A stretch of 64,000 nucleotides of DNA from Chloroflexi bacterium OLB13 (GTDB lineage Bacteria; Chloroflexota; Anaerolineae; Aggregatilineales; Phototrophicaceae), in contig JZRA01000050.1 of NCBI GenBank assembly GCA_001567485.1, positions 1-64,000 on the forward strand. Direction: 5' to 3'. Position 1 is the first letter of the stretch; the number at the start of each line of letters is the position of its first letter. A model generated the notes under the pieces. The model was not told the DNA's origin, did no database searches, and worked only from the letters and a program-made list of their open reading frames with translations. Shown here piece after piece: positions 1 through 7,532 of the stretch. The position numbers and the translations under genes are program-made.

Positions 1-1
1 C

Positions 2-394
2 TGCATCCGTTCGTTCCCCGGCCGCGGCATCCGCATTTGGGGCGCGCGCACGCTCAGCAGTGATGCGTCGTGGCGGTATATCAACGTTCGCCGCCTCTTC
101 AATATGATCGAGGAGAGCATCGAACGCGGCACGCAGTGGGTCGTGTTCGAGCCGAACGATGCGATGCTGTGGGGGCGTGTTACCCGTGACATCACCGCGT
201 TCTTGACGATGGTCTGGCGCACCGGCGCGCTGTTCGGCGCGACCCCGGACAAGGCGTTCTACGTCAAGTGCGACGCCGAAACGAACCCCAAGGAAGCGCG
301 CGACCTCGGCCAGCTCGTCGCTGAGATTGGCATCTCACCGACCAAGCCTGCCGAATTTGTGATCTTCCGCATCAGCCAGTGGTCCGGTGACTAA
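2..394 (+). CDS. Contractile tail sheath protein, C-terminal part (5' end outside window)
   Basis: The reading frame is open from the window edge, so only about 130 C-terminal residues are visible. They carry the conserved end of phage and CIS sheath proteins: a GRGIRIWGARTLSSD stretch, then W-RYINVRRLFN, an EESI helix, WVVFEPND, a WR-GAL-G segment, FYVKCD, and a final PAEFVIFRI strand. In this family the C-terminal domain forms the inner, conserved layer that interlocks sheath subunits around the tube and stores the energy for contraction. The tube gene follows 37 bases later behind a strong ribosome site, as in most CIS operons. The family is certain from sequence pattern; how long the full protein is and whether further sheath paralogues lie upstream cannot be seen. 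Confidence 0.93.
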   Translation, partial: CIRSFPGRGIRIWGARTLSSDASWRYINVRRLFNMIEESIERGTQWVVFEPNDAMLWGRVTRDITAFLTMVWRTGALFGATPDKAFYVKCDAETNPKEARDLGQLVAEIGISPTKPAEFVIFRISQWSGD

Positions 395-431
395 CGGCTA
401 ACGCCTATCTATCGTACTTTGGAGGTGTAAC

Positions 432-884
432 ATGCCAGATGATGCAGTGAACAGCGATCCCCTCGGTTCATTCCACTTCTCACTTGAGGTGGGGCCGATT
501 ACCGGCTACTTCACCGAAGTCAGCGGTCTGGGTTCAGAGAGTGAAGTCATCGATCATAAGATCATGGCCGAAGGCGCCAAGTCGACGATCATCCGCAAGA
601 TCCCCGGCCGCTTGAAGTGGGGTGATATCACCCTCAAGCGCGGTATCACGTCGAATATGGATATGTGGACATGGCGCAAGCAGGTCGAGGACGGCAATGT
701 CGCTGCTGCCCGCACCAACGGGACCATCACGATGTACAACCAAGCGCTCGAGGCGAAGGCGAGTTGGACCTTCACCGCGGGTTGGCCATCCAAGATCACC
801 GGCCCGTCGATCAAATCGGATGCTAACGAACTTGGCGTCGAGGAGATCACGATCGTGCACGAGGGCATCAAGCGCGTTACATAA
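432..884 (+). CDS. CIS inner tube protein (gp19/Hcp-like)
   Basis: The 150-residue protein matches the phage tail tube family (T4 gp19-like, TIGR02241-type): N-terminal DPLGSFHFSLEVG strand, YFTEVSGLGSE, a K-IPGRLKWGDITLKRG strand pair and a closing VEEITIVHEG strand. Such subunits stack as hexameric rings to form the rigid tube that is driven through the target membrane. GGAGGTG lies a few bases before the ATG, one of the best ribosome sites in the operon, consistent with the high copy number needed for tube. It sits directly after the sheath gene. A second, divergent tube paralogue lies downstream at 1591. Confidence 0.93.
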   Translation: MPDDAVNSDPLGSFHFSLEVGPITGYFTEVSGLGSESEVIDHKIMAEGAKSTIIRKIPGRLKWGDITLKRGITSNMDMWTWRKQVEDGNVAAARTNGTITMYNQALEAKASWTFTAGWPSKITGPSIKSDANELGVEEITIVHEGIKRVT

Positions 885-910
885 GCGCGCCTGTTGTGAT
901 GTGAGGATAC

Positions 911-1273
911 ATGCTGCAAACGGAGTTCACGTTCCAACTACCCAAAGGGTATCAGGACGAGGCTGGGCAGATGCACCGTGATGGCGCGATGCGGCTTGCC
1001 ACTGCGATGGATGAAATCGCTCCGTTGCGCGATCCACGCGTTCGTGACAACGAGGCCTACCTAGTGATAATTCTGCTCTCGCAGGTTATCACTAGGCTAG
1101 GCCCGTACACCCGCGTGACGCCAGCGATGGTCGAGCGATTCTTCGCGGCGGACGTCACGTATCTGCAAGACCTGTACCGTCAAATCAATGATGTCGACGG
1201 CCAAATGATTGAGGCGGTCTGCCCCAACTGCGGCCACGAATTCGAGGTAGAAGTCCCTCTATTGGGGGAATAG
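911..1273 (+). CDS. Small CIS assembly protein with C-terminal CxxC motif
   Basis: The 120-residue protein begins with a TEFTFQLPKGY strand that resembles the start of small proteins found just after the tube gene in other CIS and phage-tail-like loci. A helical middle (residues about 35-95) follows, and then CPNCGHEFEVEVP at the C-terminus. A single CxxC near the end suggests half of a zinc ribbon, possibly completed by dimerisation or by a partner. Position and size suggest a tail assembly chaperone or tube-length accessory factor, but this is inference. Its stop codon overlaps the GTG start of the next gene by one base (TAGTG), so the two are probably translationally coupled. The coding sequence contains a long inverted repeat at 1054-1103. 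Confidence 0.75.
   Translation: MLQTEFTFQLPKGYQDEAGQMHRDGAMRLATAMDEIAPLRDPRVRDNEAYLVIILLSQVITRLGPYTRVTPAMVERFFAADVTYLQDLYRQINDVDGQMIEAVCPNCGHEFEVEVPLLGE
1054..1103 (+). other. Long hairpin-forming inverted repeat inside the 911-1273 gene
   Basis: The left arm at 1054-1070 (GGCCTACCTAGTGATAA) pairs with the right arm at 1086-1103 (TTATCACTAGGCTAGGCC) over 17 base pairs with one bulged C, leaving a 15-base loop. The inner eleven pairs are perfect. The arms use CTA, ATA and AGG codons that are uncommon in the surrounding GC-rich genes. It could act as an mRNA structure between the highly expressed tube gene and later genes of the operon, but no T-tract follows, so it is not a classical terminator. 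Confidence 0.7.
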
Positions 1274-1419
1274 TGCGCTACCCCGTAGATCGCTTGCGGG
1301 ACGAGGTAGCGATATTGGCGATGCATCTGGGTTGGTCGCATGACGACGTGCTCAAGCTCACCCATCAGGAGCGGCAAGCGTGGGTCGAAACAGTGGCACG
1401 GATGCAGGGCCGCACGTAA
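1273..1419 (+). CDS. DUF6760-type CIS mini-protein
   Basis: A 48-residue protein starts at GTG 1273, overlapping the previous stop by one base. It reads YPVDRLRDEVAILAMHLGWS, then DDVLKLTHQERQAWV, which is the pattern of the short DUF6760 proteins placed between tube and baseplate genes in CIS and phage-tail-like operons: an L-EEVA helix, an H-W turn, then H-ER--W. The role in this family is unknown; by position it is an assembly factor or a minor tail component. Small size puts it below usual gene-calling limits, but overlap, motif and synteny all support it. Confidence 0.75.
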   Translation: MRYPVDRLRDEVAILAMHLGWSHDDVLKLTHQERQAWVETVARMQGRT

Positions 1420-1450
1420 ACCGCGAGTGGAATGACACGGTTGTGGAAGT

Positions 1451-1591
1451 ATGCCGTCATCACGCAAGAAGCTGTCGCCGGAGGAGTACCAACAGTTGGT
1501 TCAGAAGATCGCTGAACGCCTTTGGCGAAAGATGCGGCGCGAGCTGCTGAACCAGCGAGACCGGCGGCCGCGTACGACGGAGAGACGTTGA
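1451..1591 (+). CDS. Small basic helical protein of the CIS operon
   Basis: An ATG at 1451 opens a 46-residue frame, MPSSRKKLSPEEYQQLVQKI followed by a strongly basic amphipathic helix rich in Arg and Lys. Its TGA stop at 1589-1591 overlaps the ATG of the second tube gene at 1591 (TGATG), a classic coupling arrangement that argues for real translation. It occupies the place where Afp-type loci carry a small protein of about 50-60 residues (DUF5908) next to the tube paralogue, but I see no sequence identity that proves this. Function unknown. Confidence 0.6.
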   Translation: MPSSRKKLSPEEYQQLVQKIAERLWRKMRRELLNQRDRRPRTTERR

Positions 1592-2058
1592 TGTTACCGG
1601 ATTTGCTTGAAGTCCATGCGTCGCACAAATTTGTCGTCACCATTGACGGCATCGACCCGCTTACGTTCACGGAATGCCGCTTGCCGAACCTGTCCGTCAA
1701 GATGGATCCCGTCAATGAAGGCGGGCAGAACCTTTACGTCCACCAGCTTCCGGGCCGTGTCGAGACCGGCACGCTTGCGCTCAAGGAAGCGCTGACCACG
1801 GATATGCAGCTTCTGAAGTGGTACGCGCAGGTGATGGCGGGGCAGGTTGTCGCGGCGTATCGCAACGTCACGGTGGCGCTGGTTGCCGTCGACAATTCAC
1901 CTATCATGGAGTTCGCGTTCCTCCGCGCGCTGCCGAGCAAGTGGTCGGGGATTTCGTTCAAAGCGGCCACAGCCGAGCTTGCGATTCAAGAGCTTGAGCT
2001 GGTGTATCACGGCTTTACGGCGCGAAGCACTGCACAAGGATGGCTGCAAACTACGTAG
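1591..2058 (+). CDS. Second CIS tube paralogue / tube-baseplate connector (gp19-like)
   Basis: The start at 1591 is preferred over an upstream in-frame start at 1522, because it overlaps the stop of the preceding small gene and leaves a tube-sized protein of 155 residues. It shares the family plan with the 432-884 tube: FVVTIDGI strand, FTECRLPNLSVK, a G-TLALKEAL segment, and a terminal IQELELVYHGF strand. CIS loci such as Afp carry a main tube protein plus a second tube-fold protein that sits near the baseplate and starts tube polymerisation; position just before the spike and baseplate genes suggests the second role here. Family assignment is solid; the structural role is inferred. Confidence 0.85.
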   Translation: MLPDLLEVHASHKFVVTIDGIDPLTFTECRLPNLSVKMDPVNEGGQNLYVHQLPGRVETGTLALKEALTTDMQLLKWYAQVMAGQVVAAYRNVTVALVAVDNSPIMEFAFLRALPSKWSGISFKAATAELAIQELELVYHGFTARSTAQGWLQTT

Positions 2059-2099
2059 GCGAAGCAGTTCGTTGTCGATCGCTCGATTGAGGAAGGGAA

Positions 2100-3635
2100 A
2101 TGGCAGTTTTAGGACGGCGGCGCGGCACAAGTGGAACGATGGGAACGCGGATGCGCGATTTCTCGCGTTCGGTCATGCGCCATTACGGCCATTTCACAGA
2201 GGATGCGCAACCCGACGCCGCAGTACCAGCGCCTCGCTGGTCGGCTGGCCTGCAAAATCCGACGCCCAGTGCGCCGTCTCCGTCTCTTCAGCGCGTCCCT
2301 GTTGACTTTGCGACGGACACGACCGGATACGGCCAACCGCCGCTGCTCCCGATTGATCCCATCACGCCGAACCCATCCCCGACAGCGCCCGTTCCCGAAT
2401 ACGTACCGCGTGAAGTGTTCGTCGCTCAACCGCGTTCCGAAGCTGCGGTTCAGCGGGCCGAGGCCGATGATACGGCTGACGAAACTTCGCCGTCACACAC
2501 CCTTCCGACCGAATATCAAGGGCGGGCGATTCCGGTCGACGCTCGGCCGGTCGATCCAGCGATCAAGCGCCACATGCAGCTTACCCGGCAGCGTGAAGCC
2601 AAAGTCGTGCAGAATCGAGAGCAGCGGCTCGACAGACTCCTCTCAGAGGTGCCGGAGCCACCCGCGCCTGACGAGACCGCTTCCCATTCCGGACGGCGCA
2701 TCCGTCCGCGCGGCCATATCGGCGTGGAGTACGTGCAAACCAAGGCACTCGCGGATAAGCGCGAACCCACCGATCATGCGCCATCTTTCGCGTCTGAGCC
2801 GACACCGCGTGAGCCGGAGCCAAAGCCGGAGTCCACGCAGCGCAGCGTATCGACCGATGACGACGAGGTGTCCTCCACAGCGGCAGACGCCGCCGGCCGG
2901 GACATAAGTGCAGTCCAACGCGCGGTCGAGACCGCTGAAGCCTCAACCGCGCAAACACAGCCTCCGTCTGATTCAACGAGCGTGACAGACGGTTCTGCCA
3001 ATACGCCGCCGAATGCGACTCCTTCGGCGAACCCTTCTATTCAGCGTTCGGTTTCGGTCGAGGAGGCGCTCGCATTCGATGATGAGCCGGCGGCCTCCGA
3101 GCCGGATCGTCTACGATCATCCGGTGAGACCGCGCCCGCGCCGGTTCAACGTGCGCCGGATGCCGTCATGCGTGCACCGTTGGATGATATGACGCCTCCA
3201 GACGCGCCGGAACGTCCGTCTGAAGCGCCATCCGAACCTCGTGAGGCAAATTCAACCGGCCCAGTAGATGAAGCGACGGCGTCTCATTCACCGTCCATTC
3301 AGCGCGCGCCGGCCGAACCGGACTCTTCCACGCTGCCATTTGACGCACCGCGCACCGCGTCTGCGCAAGTGACGGATGTGCAGCTCTCCGCCGGAACGTC
3401 TGCGATTCAGCGCCACGACGGGCCAGACAGCCCACCTCCGCCGCCGGGGCAGGCTGAACGGACACCGGACGTACCGGCAGGGCCGGGTTCATCGCGCCCT
3501 ACGGTGCAGCGCACACCCGACCGGGATGAGTCCGTCCCTTCACGCCCGGCGGGCAAGCCGCGCGCGTCGACTCTCCGCCGGCGCAGTCTCCGACCGTGCA
3601 GCGTTCGACCGATGCGCACGACAGCCAGCCATTGA
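2100..3635 (+). CDS. Pro-rich [V/I]QR-repeat protein of the CIS locus, N-terminal part (frameshifted)
   Basis: The 511-residue frame is largely low complexity: Pro, Ala, Ser, Glu and Arg with a recurring short motif LQR, VQR or IQR, often followed by AP or SV, at least nine times. A basic N-terminus (MAVLGRRRGTSG) and a helical patch near residues 155-185 (IKRHMQLTRQREAKVVQNRE) are the only ordered-looking parts. After about nt 3540-3570 the repeat pattern leaves this frame and continues in the frame of the next entry, so the last 25 or so residues here are out-of-frame sequence. Placed between tube and LysM adaptor, it may be a disordered scaffold, tether or cargo-loading protein; that is inference. 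The same QR motif recurs in the DUF4157 protein at 10412. Confidence 0.7.
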   Translation: MAVLGRRRGTSGTMGTRMRDFSRSVMRHYGHFTEDAQPDAAVPAPRWSAGLQNPTPSAPSPSLQRVPVDFATDTTGYGQPPLLPIDPITPNPSPTAPVPEYVPREVFVAQPRSEAAVQRAEADDTADETSPSHTLPTEYQGRAIPVDARPVDPAIKRHMQLTRQREAKVVQNREQRLDRLLSEVPEPPAPDETASHSGRRIRPRGHIGVEYVQTKALADKREPTDHAPSFASEPTPREPEPKPESTQRSVSTDDDEVSSTAADAAGRDISAVQRAVETAEASTAQTQPPSDSTSVTDGSANTPPNATPSANPSIQRSVSVEEALAFDDEPAASEPDRLRSSGETAPAPVQRAPDAVMRAPLDDMTPPDAPERPSEAPSEPREANSTGPVDEATASHSPSIQRAPAEPDSSTLPFDAPRTASAQVTDVQLSAGTSAIQRHDGPDSPPPPPGQAERTPDVPAGPGSSRPTVQRTPDRDESVPSRPAGKPRASTLRRRSLRPCSVRPMRTTASH

Positions 3636-4627
3636 CCGTGCAGCGCGCGCCGGACGCGACGCTTGCGACCCCGTTCGATGCGCCGGAGGTTGCGCACAGC
3701 GCGGAGGCTCCCGACGCCGGCGCAGCGTACCGCCGAGGATTCGGCTCCGGCTATGCCGCCGAGCGACTCACAGCCTGCGGCGATGCCCACCGTGCGCCAG
3801 TCCGCGCGCCGGACGCGACGCCGGCGATCCCGTTCGATGCGCCGGAGACCTCGCCCAGCGTAGAGAGTCCCGCGCCGGTGCAGCGCGTCGCTGACGAGCG
3901 TTCGGCAGAGACTGTCAGTCCAAGCGCAGCGCCCGATCGCGCAGTTCAGCGTGTGTCGGAGCCGGTATCCGCGGACGGGCCTGTGTCGGCATCCGAAGCA
4001 GGCACAGCGCTGCCACTGCCGTTTGATGACGTGCCGGCGCCGATAGAGCCGTCCGCGCCGCAGACTTCCACTGGATCCGTGCAGCGCCAGACGGATCAGG
4101 TCGACGGGCGAGTGTTCGCGGTATCTAGCCCATATCCGGCCATAAATAGGCCCGACGCGCATCCGATTCGACGGCCTAAGCGCATCGACCGGTCAGCGCG
4201 TGATGAGGGGCGGCGCGATTCTGTTCAGCGCGCGGCCGATCAACCCGACGCGGAACTAACGCCTTCGCTGCCCTTCGACCCGATTGAGCGCCCACGTCCG
4301 CCAGAGCCGCGTGCTCAACGCATGCCGGACATGCCTTCACCGGCCAATCCGTATGCCGGGATGGATTTGCGCCAAGCGATGATCGCTGCTGGCATGATCG
4401 CCCCGCCGCCCGCGCCGTCACCCGCCGCAGCGTCGTCGGAAGGCCCGAGGGTTCAGAGGGATATCGATACGAACTCGCAAGGGACAGATACGACCCCGGA
4501 TCCGAGTTCACAAGATGATGCGACGGACGGTGAACTCAACATCGACCAGCTTGCGGATGATGTCATGCGCGTCCTGCGCAGGCGGCTTCGGAACGAAATC
4601 GACCGGTCGACCGGTTCGAACAGGTAG
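3596..4627 (+). CDS. Pro-rich [V/I]QR-repeat protein, C-terminal part (frameshift continuation)
   Basis: This frame carries on the VQRAPDA repeats of the preceding one; the same frame is already repeat-like upstream of its first possible start (VDSPPAQSPTVQRS), so it is the rest of one protein of about 840 residues and not a separate gene. Between about 3725 and 3790 the motif-bearing sequence (AQRTAEDSAPAMPPSDSQPA) moves to a third frame and then returns, indicating two more compensating indels. Repeats of the type VQR-PDAT--PFDAPE occur twice. The C-terminus is different and looks folded: an acidic stretch, then a helix ADDVMRVLRRRLRNEIDRST, which may be the part that docks on the particle. 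Function is unknown. Confidence 0.65.
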   Translation: MQRSTDAHDSQPLTVQRAPDATLATPFDAPEVAHSAEAPDAGAAYRRGFGSGYAAERLTACGDAHRAPVRAPDATPAIPFDAPETSPSVESPAPVQRVADERSAETVSPSAAPDRAVQRVSEPVSADGPVSASEAGTALPLPFDDVPAPIEPSAPQTSTGSVQRQTDQVDGRVFAVSSPYPAINRPDAHPIRRPKRIDRSARDEGRRDSVQRAADQPDAELTPSLPFDPIERPRPPEPRAQRMPDMPSPANPYAGMDLRQAMIAAGMIAPPPAPSPAAASSEGPRVQRDIDTNSQGTDTTPDPSSQDDATDGELNIDQLADDVMRVLRRRLRNEIDRSTGSNR

Positions 4628-4641
4628 GAGAACAAGAAAAG

Positions 4642-5331
4642 ATGCCTACGACACGGGGTAATGTTGAAGCGGCCAAGATCACCAACCTCATCACTGAGGA
4701 GGTGGTGTATTTCCAGTTCAACCCGACCGACTTTACGATCAGCAAGTCGAACACATGGACACCGCGCGTTGTGGCGGGTCTGAACCTCCCGCTGGTTTCT
4801 TTCAGTCAGGGTGGGCCGCAGACGATTACGCTGAATCTCCAGTTCGATAACGCGATGGGATGGCGACTGCCGCCGACCGGGTCGGTCGATCCCGCCCCGA
4901 CCGAGATCGTCGATGTTCGCAGCTTCACACAGCCGCTGTGGAAGATGGCGCTCATTGATACCACCAACGTCGACTCGGCTGGGAAGGGGTCACCGCCACC
5001 GGTCGCTTTTGAATGGGGAGACCTGTATTTTAAGGCGATCATCAAGCAGATCACCGAGAAGTTCCAGCTGTTCAGCCCGGAGGGCATCCCGATTCGCAGC
5101 TTGGTGACGATCAGCTTACAGCAGTATATCGATGAGACCGACGTCCCGCCGCAGGTGGCCGCGGCGATGGCGGCTGAACAGAGCCAAACGACTCAGTTCA
5201 CCGAAGGGGAACGGCTTGATAACGTCGCCGCGCAGAACGGCGGGGATCCGTCGGACTACCGGACCGTTGCTGAAAACAACAACATCGACAATCCCAACAA
5301 CGTGCCGACCGGCACGACGCTTCAGGTGTAA
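4642..5331 (+). CDS. LysM-type CIS tube-spike adaptor (Afp7/gp53-like)
   Basis: The 229-residue protein starts with an AKITNLITEEVVYFQFNPT segment, the FQFNP pattern typical of the CIS adaptor placed between tube and spike, followed by W-PR and GGPQTITLNL strands. The C-terminal 45 residues form a LysM-like module (GERLDNVAAQNGGDPSDYRT, then AENNNIDNP and G-TLQV). In related particles this protein clamps the spike trimer to the first tube ring. AGGAGA precedes the ATG by a suitable distance. It is followed after three bases by the spike gene, matching the Afp7-Afp8 order. Confidence 0.87.
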   Translation: MPTTRGNVEAAKITNLITEEVVYFQFNPTDFTISKSNTWTPRVVAGLNLPLVSFSQGGPQTITLNLQFDNAMGWRLPPTGSVDPAPTEIVDVRSFTQPLWKMALIDTTNVDSAGKGSPPPVAFEWGDLYFKAIIKQITEKFQLFSPEGIPIRSLVTISLQQYIDETDVPPQVAAAMAAEQSQTTQFTEGERLDNVAAQNGGDPSDYRTVAENNNIDNPNNVPTGTTLQV

Positions 5332-5334
5332 CGT

Positions 5335-7113
5335 ATGCCCCTGATCGACAGCGTCAGCATCCTGCTCAATGGGGCCGCCATACCAAAGGCCAAGATGGAC
5401 TTCATCCGTCGGGTCGAGGTGGAATTGACCACCGACATGCCTGCGGTCTGCACGGTCACCATGTATGCCGGAAAAGACGATACGACGTTTGTTCCATACG
5501 CGCTCGGGGCTGCTGTAACCGTTCAGATGCAATCGCGCGGCGGCACGCTGACTGACGTATTCAAAGGGGAACTCGTCGGCTACGAGCACGTTTTCAACCC
5601 CGACATGACGATTGATATCGTGATGATCGCGCACGATAAACTGCATCGGCTCAATCGCGGCCGAATCCAGCAGTCGTTCCTCAACGTGACCGACTCAGAC
5701 GTCATTTCACAGATCGTCCAAACGGCGGGGTTAGCGGCGACCGTCACCGCCACCAGCACGGTTCACCCGTCAATCGTCGCCAATAACGTCACCCCGCTGG
5801 AGTTCATCCAATTTCTTGCAGCGCGTAACGGGTATACCGTGCGATGGGATGTGACAGCCGACCAACTAAAAGTCGAGATACCGAGCCAAGCGGCCGTCTC
5901 GCTCGATTACGGCACGACGCTTGAGGAGTTTCGTCCGCGATTCACCGCTGCCCGTGGCGTCGGCACAGTCAAGGCGTTTGGTTGGGATCCTGCGGCGAAG
6001 GCGGTCTTTACTGGCACTCAAAAGACGGCGAAGACCGCAGGCGATCTGCCGACCGCGGCGGTTATGGACAAAATCAACACGGCGATTAGCGGGTTCGGAA
6101 CGTCGGTCGAGCAGGTCACCGTCCTCGGCGCGCCCGCTTTGGCCGTCGTGAGCAAGGCGGCCGAAGCGCGCTTTGACGACCTGCGCCGGCGGGCCTTTGA
6201 AGCTGAAGGATTATGTCGCGGCGACCCGGCGATCCTGCCGGGCAAAAAACTGACGTTATCGAACCTCAAGGAATACGACGGCGACTACTATCCGACGGTT
6301 GTTCGGCACATCTTCTTTGAGGGCATTTACGACACCCGGTTCTATATCGAAGGGCGTACCCCGAACGCCATCACACGTCTGATGCAAGCCGATACACATT
6401 CCGACCGCTTATGGTACGGCGTATATCCGGCGGTTGTCACCAACATCAACGATGCGAGCGCAGGGAACAAGTCGGCGGCGAACCTCGGCCGCGTCAAGGT
6501 CAAACTTCCGTGGTTCAGCGACTCAATCGAGACCGATTGGGCCCGAATTGTCATGGCCGGCGCGACGACCAGCGGGGGGCTAATGTACAACCCGCAGGTG
6601 AACGATGAAGTCCTCGTTGCGTTTGAAGACGGACAGTTCGACCGGCCGTTTGTCCTCGGCGGGCTGTGGAACACAACCAACACCCCGCCCGTGGCTGCTG
6701 CGGCGGATCTCGTGATGGATGGCAAGACGCGGCTGCGCGGCTTTTATATGCCGGACGGCGCCAAAATCGAGTTCGTTCAGGCGGACAAGGGCGCGGTCAA
6801 GAAAGGGTATTACCTCAAAGACTCGGCGAACAACGTCATCAATGTCAATACGACAGACAAGTTCATCGAGGTCAAGACTGACGGCGGCTTCTTCCTGAAG
6901 ATGGACGAACAGAACAAGATAACCGAGCTTAAAACCGGCGGCGGATTGTCCGTCAAGATGGAGGACAACACCAAGAAGGTTACGCTCACGGCTTCCTCTG
7001 CGACGGTCATCATGGACGGAACCGGCAATAAGATTTCGCTTTCCGCAGCCAATATCGAGATCAGCGGCAGCGCCAGCGTGAAGATTACCGGCGGCTCGGT
7101 CAAGATCAACTAG
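5335..7113 (+). CDS. CIS central spike, VgrG/gp27-gp5-like
   Basis: The 592-residue protein joins a phage late-control D (gp27-like) hub, residues about 1-340, to a gp5-type OB-fold near residues 380-455 (NLGRVKVKLPWFSDSIETDW, then VNDEVLVAFEDGQFDRPFVL). The tail is a repetitive strand-rich region with KTDGGFFLKM, KTGGGLSVKM and DGTGNKISLS, as in the triple-stranded beta-helix of spikes. It would trimerise to pierce the target envelope. No extra catalytic domain is seen. A separate PAAR tip gene is not found in this window, so the tip may be encoded elsewhere or be formed by the C-terminus of this protein. Confidence 0.9.
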   Translation: MPLIDSVSILLNGAAIPKAKMDFIRRVEVELTTDMPAVCTVTMYAGKDDTTFVPYALGAAVTVQMQSRGGTLTDVFKGELVGYEHVFNPDMTIDIVMIAHDKLHRLNRGRIQQSFLNVTDSDVISQIVQTAGLAATVTATSTVHPSIVANNVTPLEFIQFLAARNGYTVRWDVTADQLKVEIPSQAAVSLDYGTTLEEFRPRFTAARGVGTVKAFGWDPAAKAVFTGTQKTAKTAGDLPTAAVMDKINTAISGFGTSVEQVTVLGAPALAVVSKAAEARFDDLRRRAFEAEGLCRGDPAILPGKKLTLSNLKEYDGDYYPTVVRHIFFEGIYDTRFYIEGRTPNAITRLMQADTHSDRLWYGVYPAVVTNINDASAGNKSAANLGRVKVKLPWFSDSIETDWARIVMAGATTSGGLMYNPQVNDEVLVAFEDGQFDRPFVLGGLWNTTNTPPVAAAADLVMDGKTRLRGFYMPDGAKIEFVQADKGAVKKGYYLKDSANNVINVNTTDKFIEVKTDGGFFLKMDEQNKITELKTGGGLSVKMEDNTKKVTLTASSATVIMDGTGNKISLSAANIEISGSASVKITGGSVKIN

Positions 7114-7126
7114 CGAGGGAGGAACG

Positions 7127-7519
7127 ATGGCAAACAGCTATGTCGGGCGTCGCATCGGGTTCCCGATCCATTTGGGCGACCGCAATCAACTTGCGACGGT
7201 CACGGATGACACCGCTATCCGGCAGGCGATTTACGTCATCGTGAACACCGTGCCGGGGGAGCGCGTCATGCGCCCCGAGTTCGGCTGTGAGATCCACCGC
7301 TGCATCTTTAGCCCTGCCAACAGCGAGACGGCATCCATCGCGCAGCGGTATGTCCGCGACGCGCTGATCCGCTGGGAACCGCGCATTGACCTGCGCGAAG
7401 TGATTGTCACAGCGGGAAACTACGACTATGGCGAGCTGCTTGTGGAAGTCTCGTATGTCATCAAGGGGTCGAACGACCCGCGCAGCCTCGTCTTCCCTTA
7501 TTACCTGATCCCACAATAG
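7127..7519 (+). CDS. Baseplate wedge protein, gp25-like
   Basis: The 130-residue protein has the gp25/lysozyme-like baseplate plan: GFPI--GDRNQLATVTDDTA, IRQAIYVIVNTVPGERVMRP, EFGC-IH--IF, then an ALIRWEPRIDLREV segment and a C-terminal Y-I strand pair. Family members link the hub to the sheath ring and help start sheath assembly; despite the domain name they lack lysozyme activity in CIS. GGGAGG lies before the ATG. The gene lies in the usual order between spike and gp6-like baseplate genes. Confidence 0.92.
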   Translation: MANSYVGRRIGFPIHLGDRNQLATVTDDTAIRQAIYVIVNTVPGERVMRPEFGCEIHRCIFSPANSETASIAQRYVRDALIRWEPRIDLREVIVTAGNYDYGELLVEVSYVIKGSNDPRSLVFPYYLIPQ

Positions 7520-7532
7520 AGGGCACGCACCT

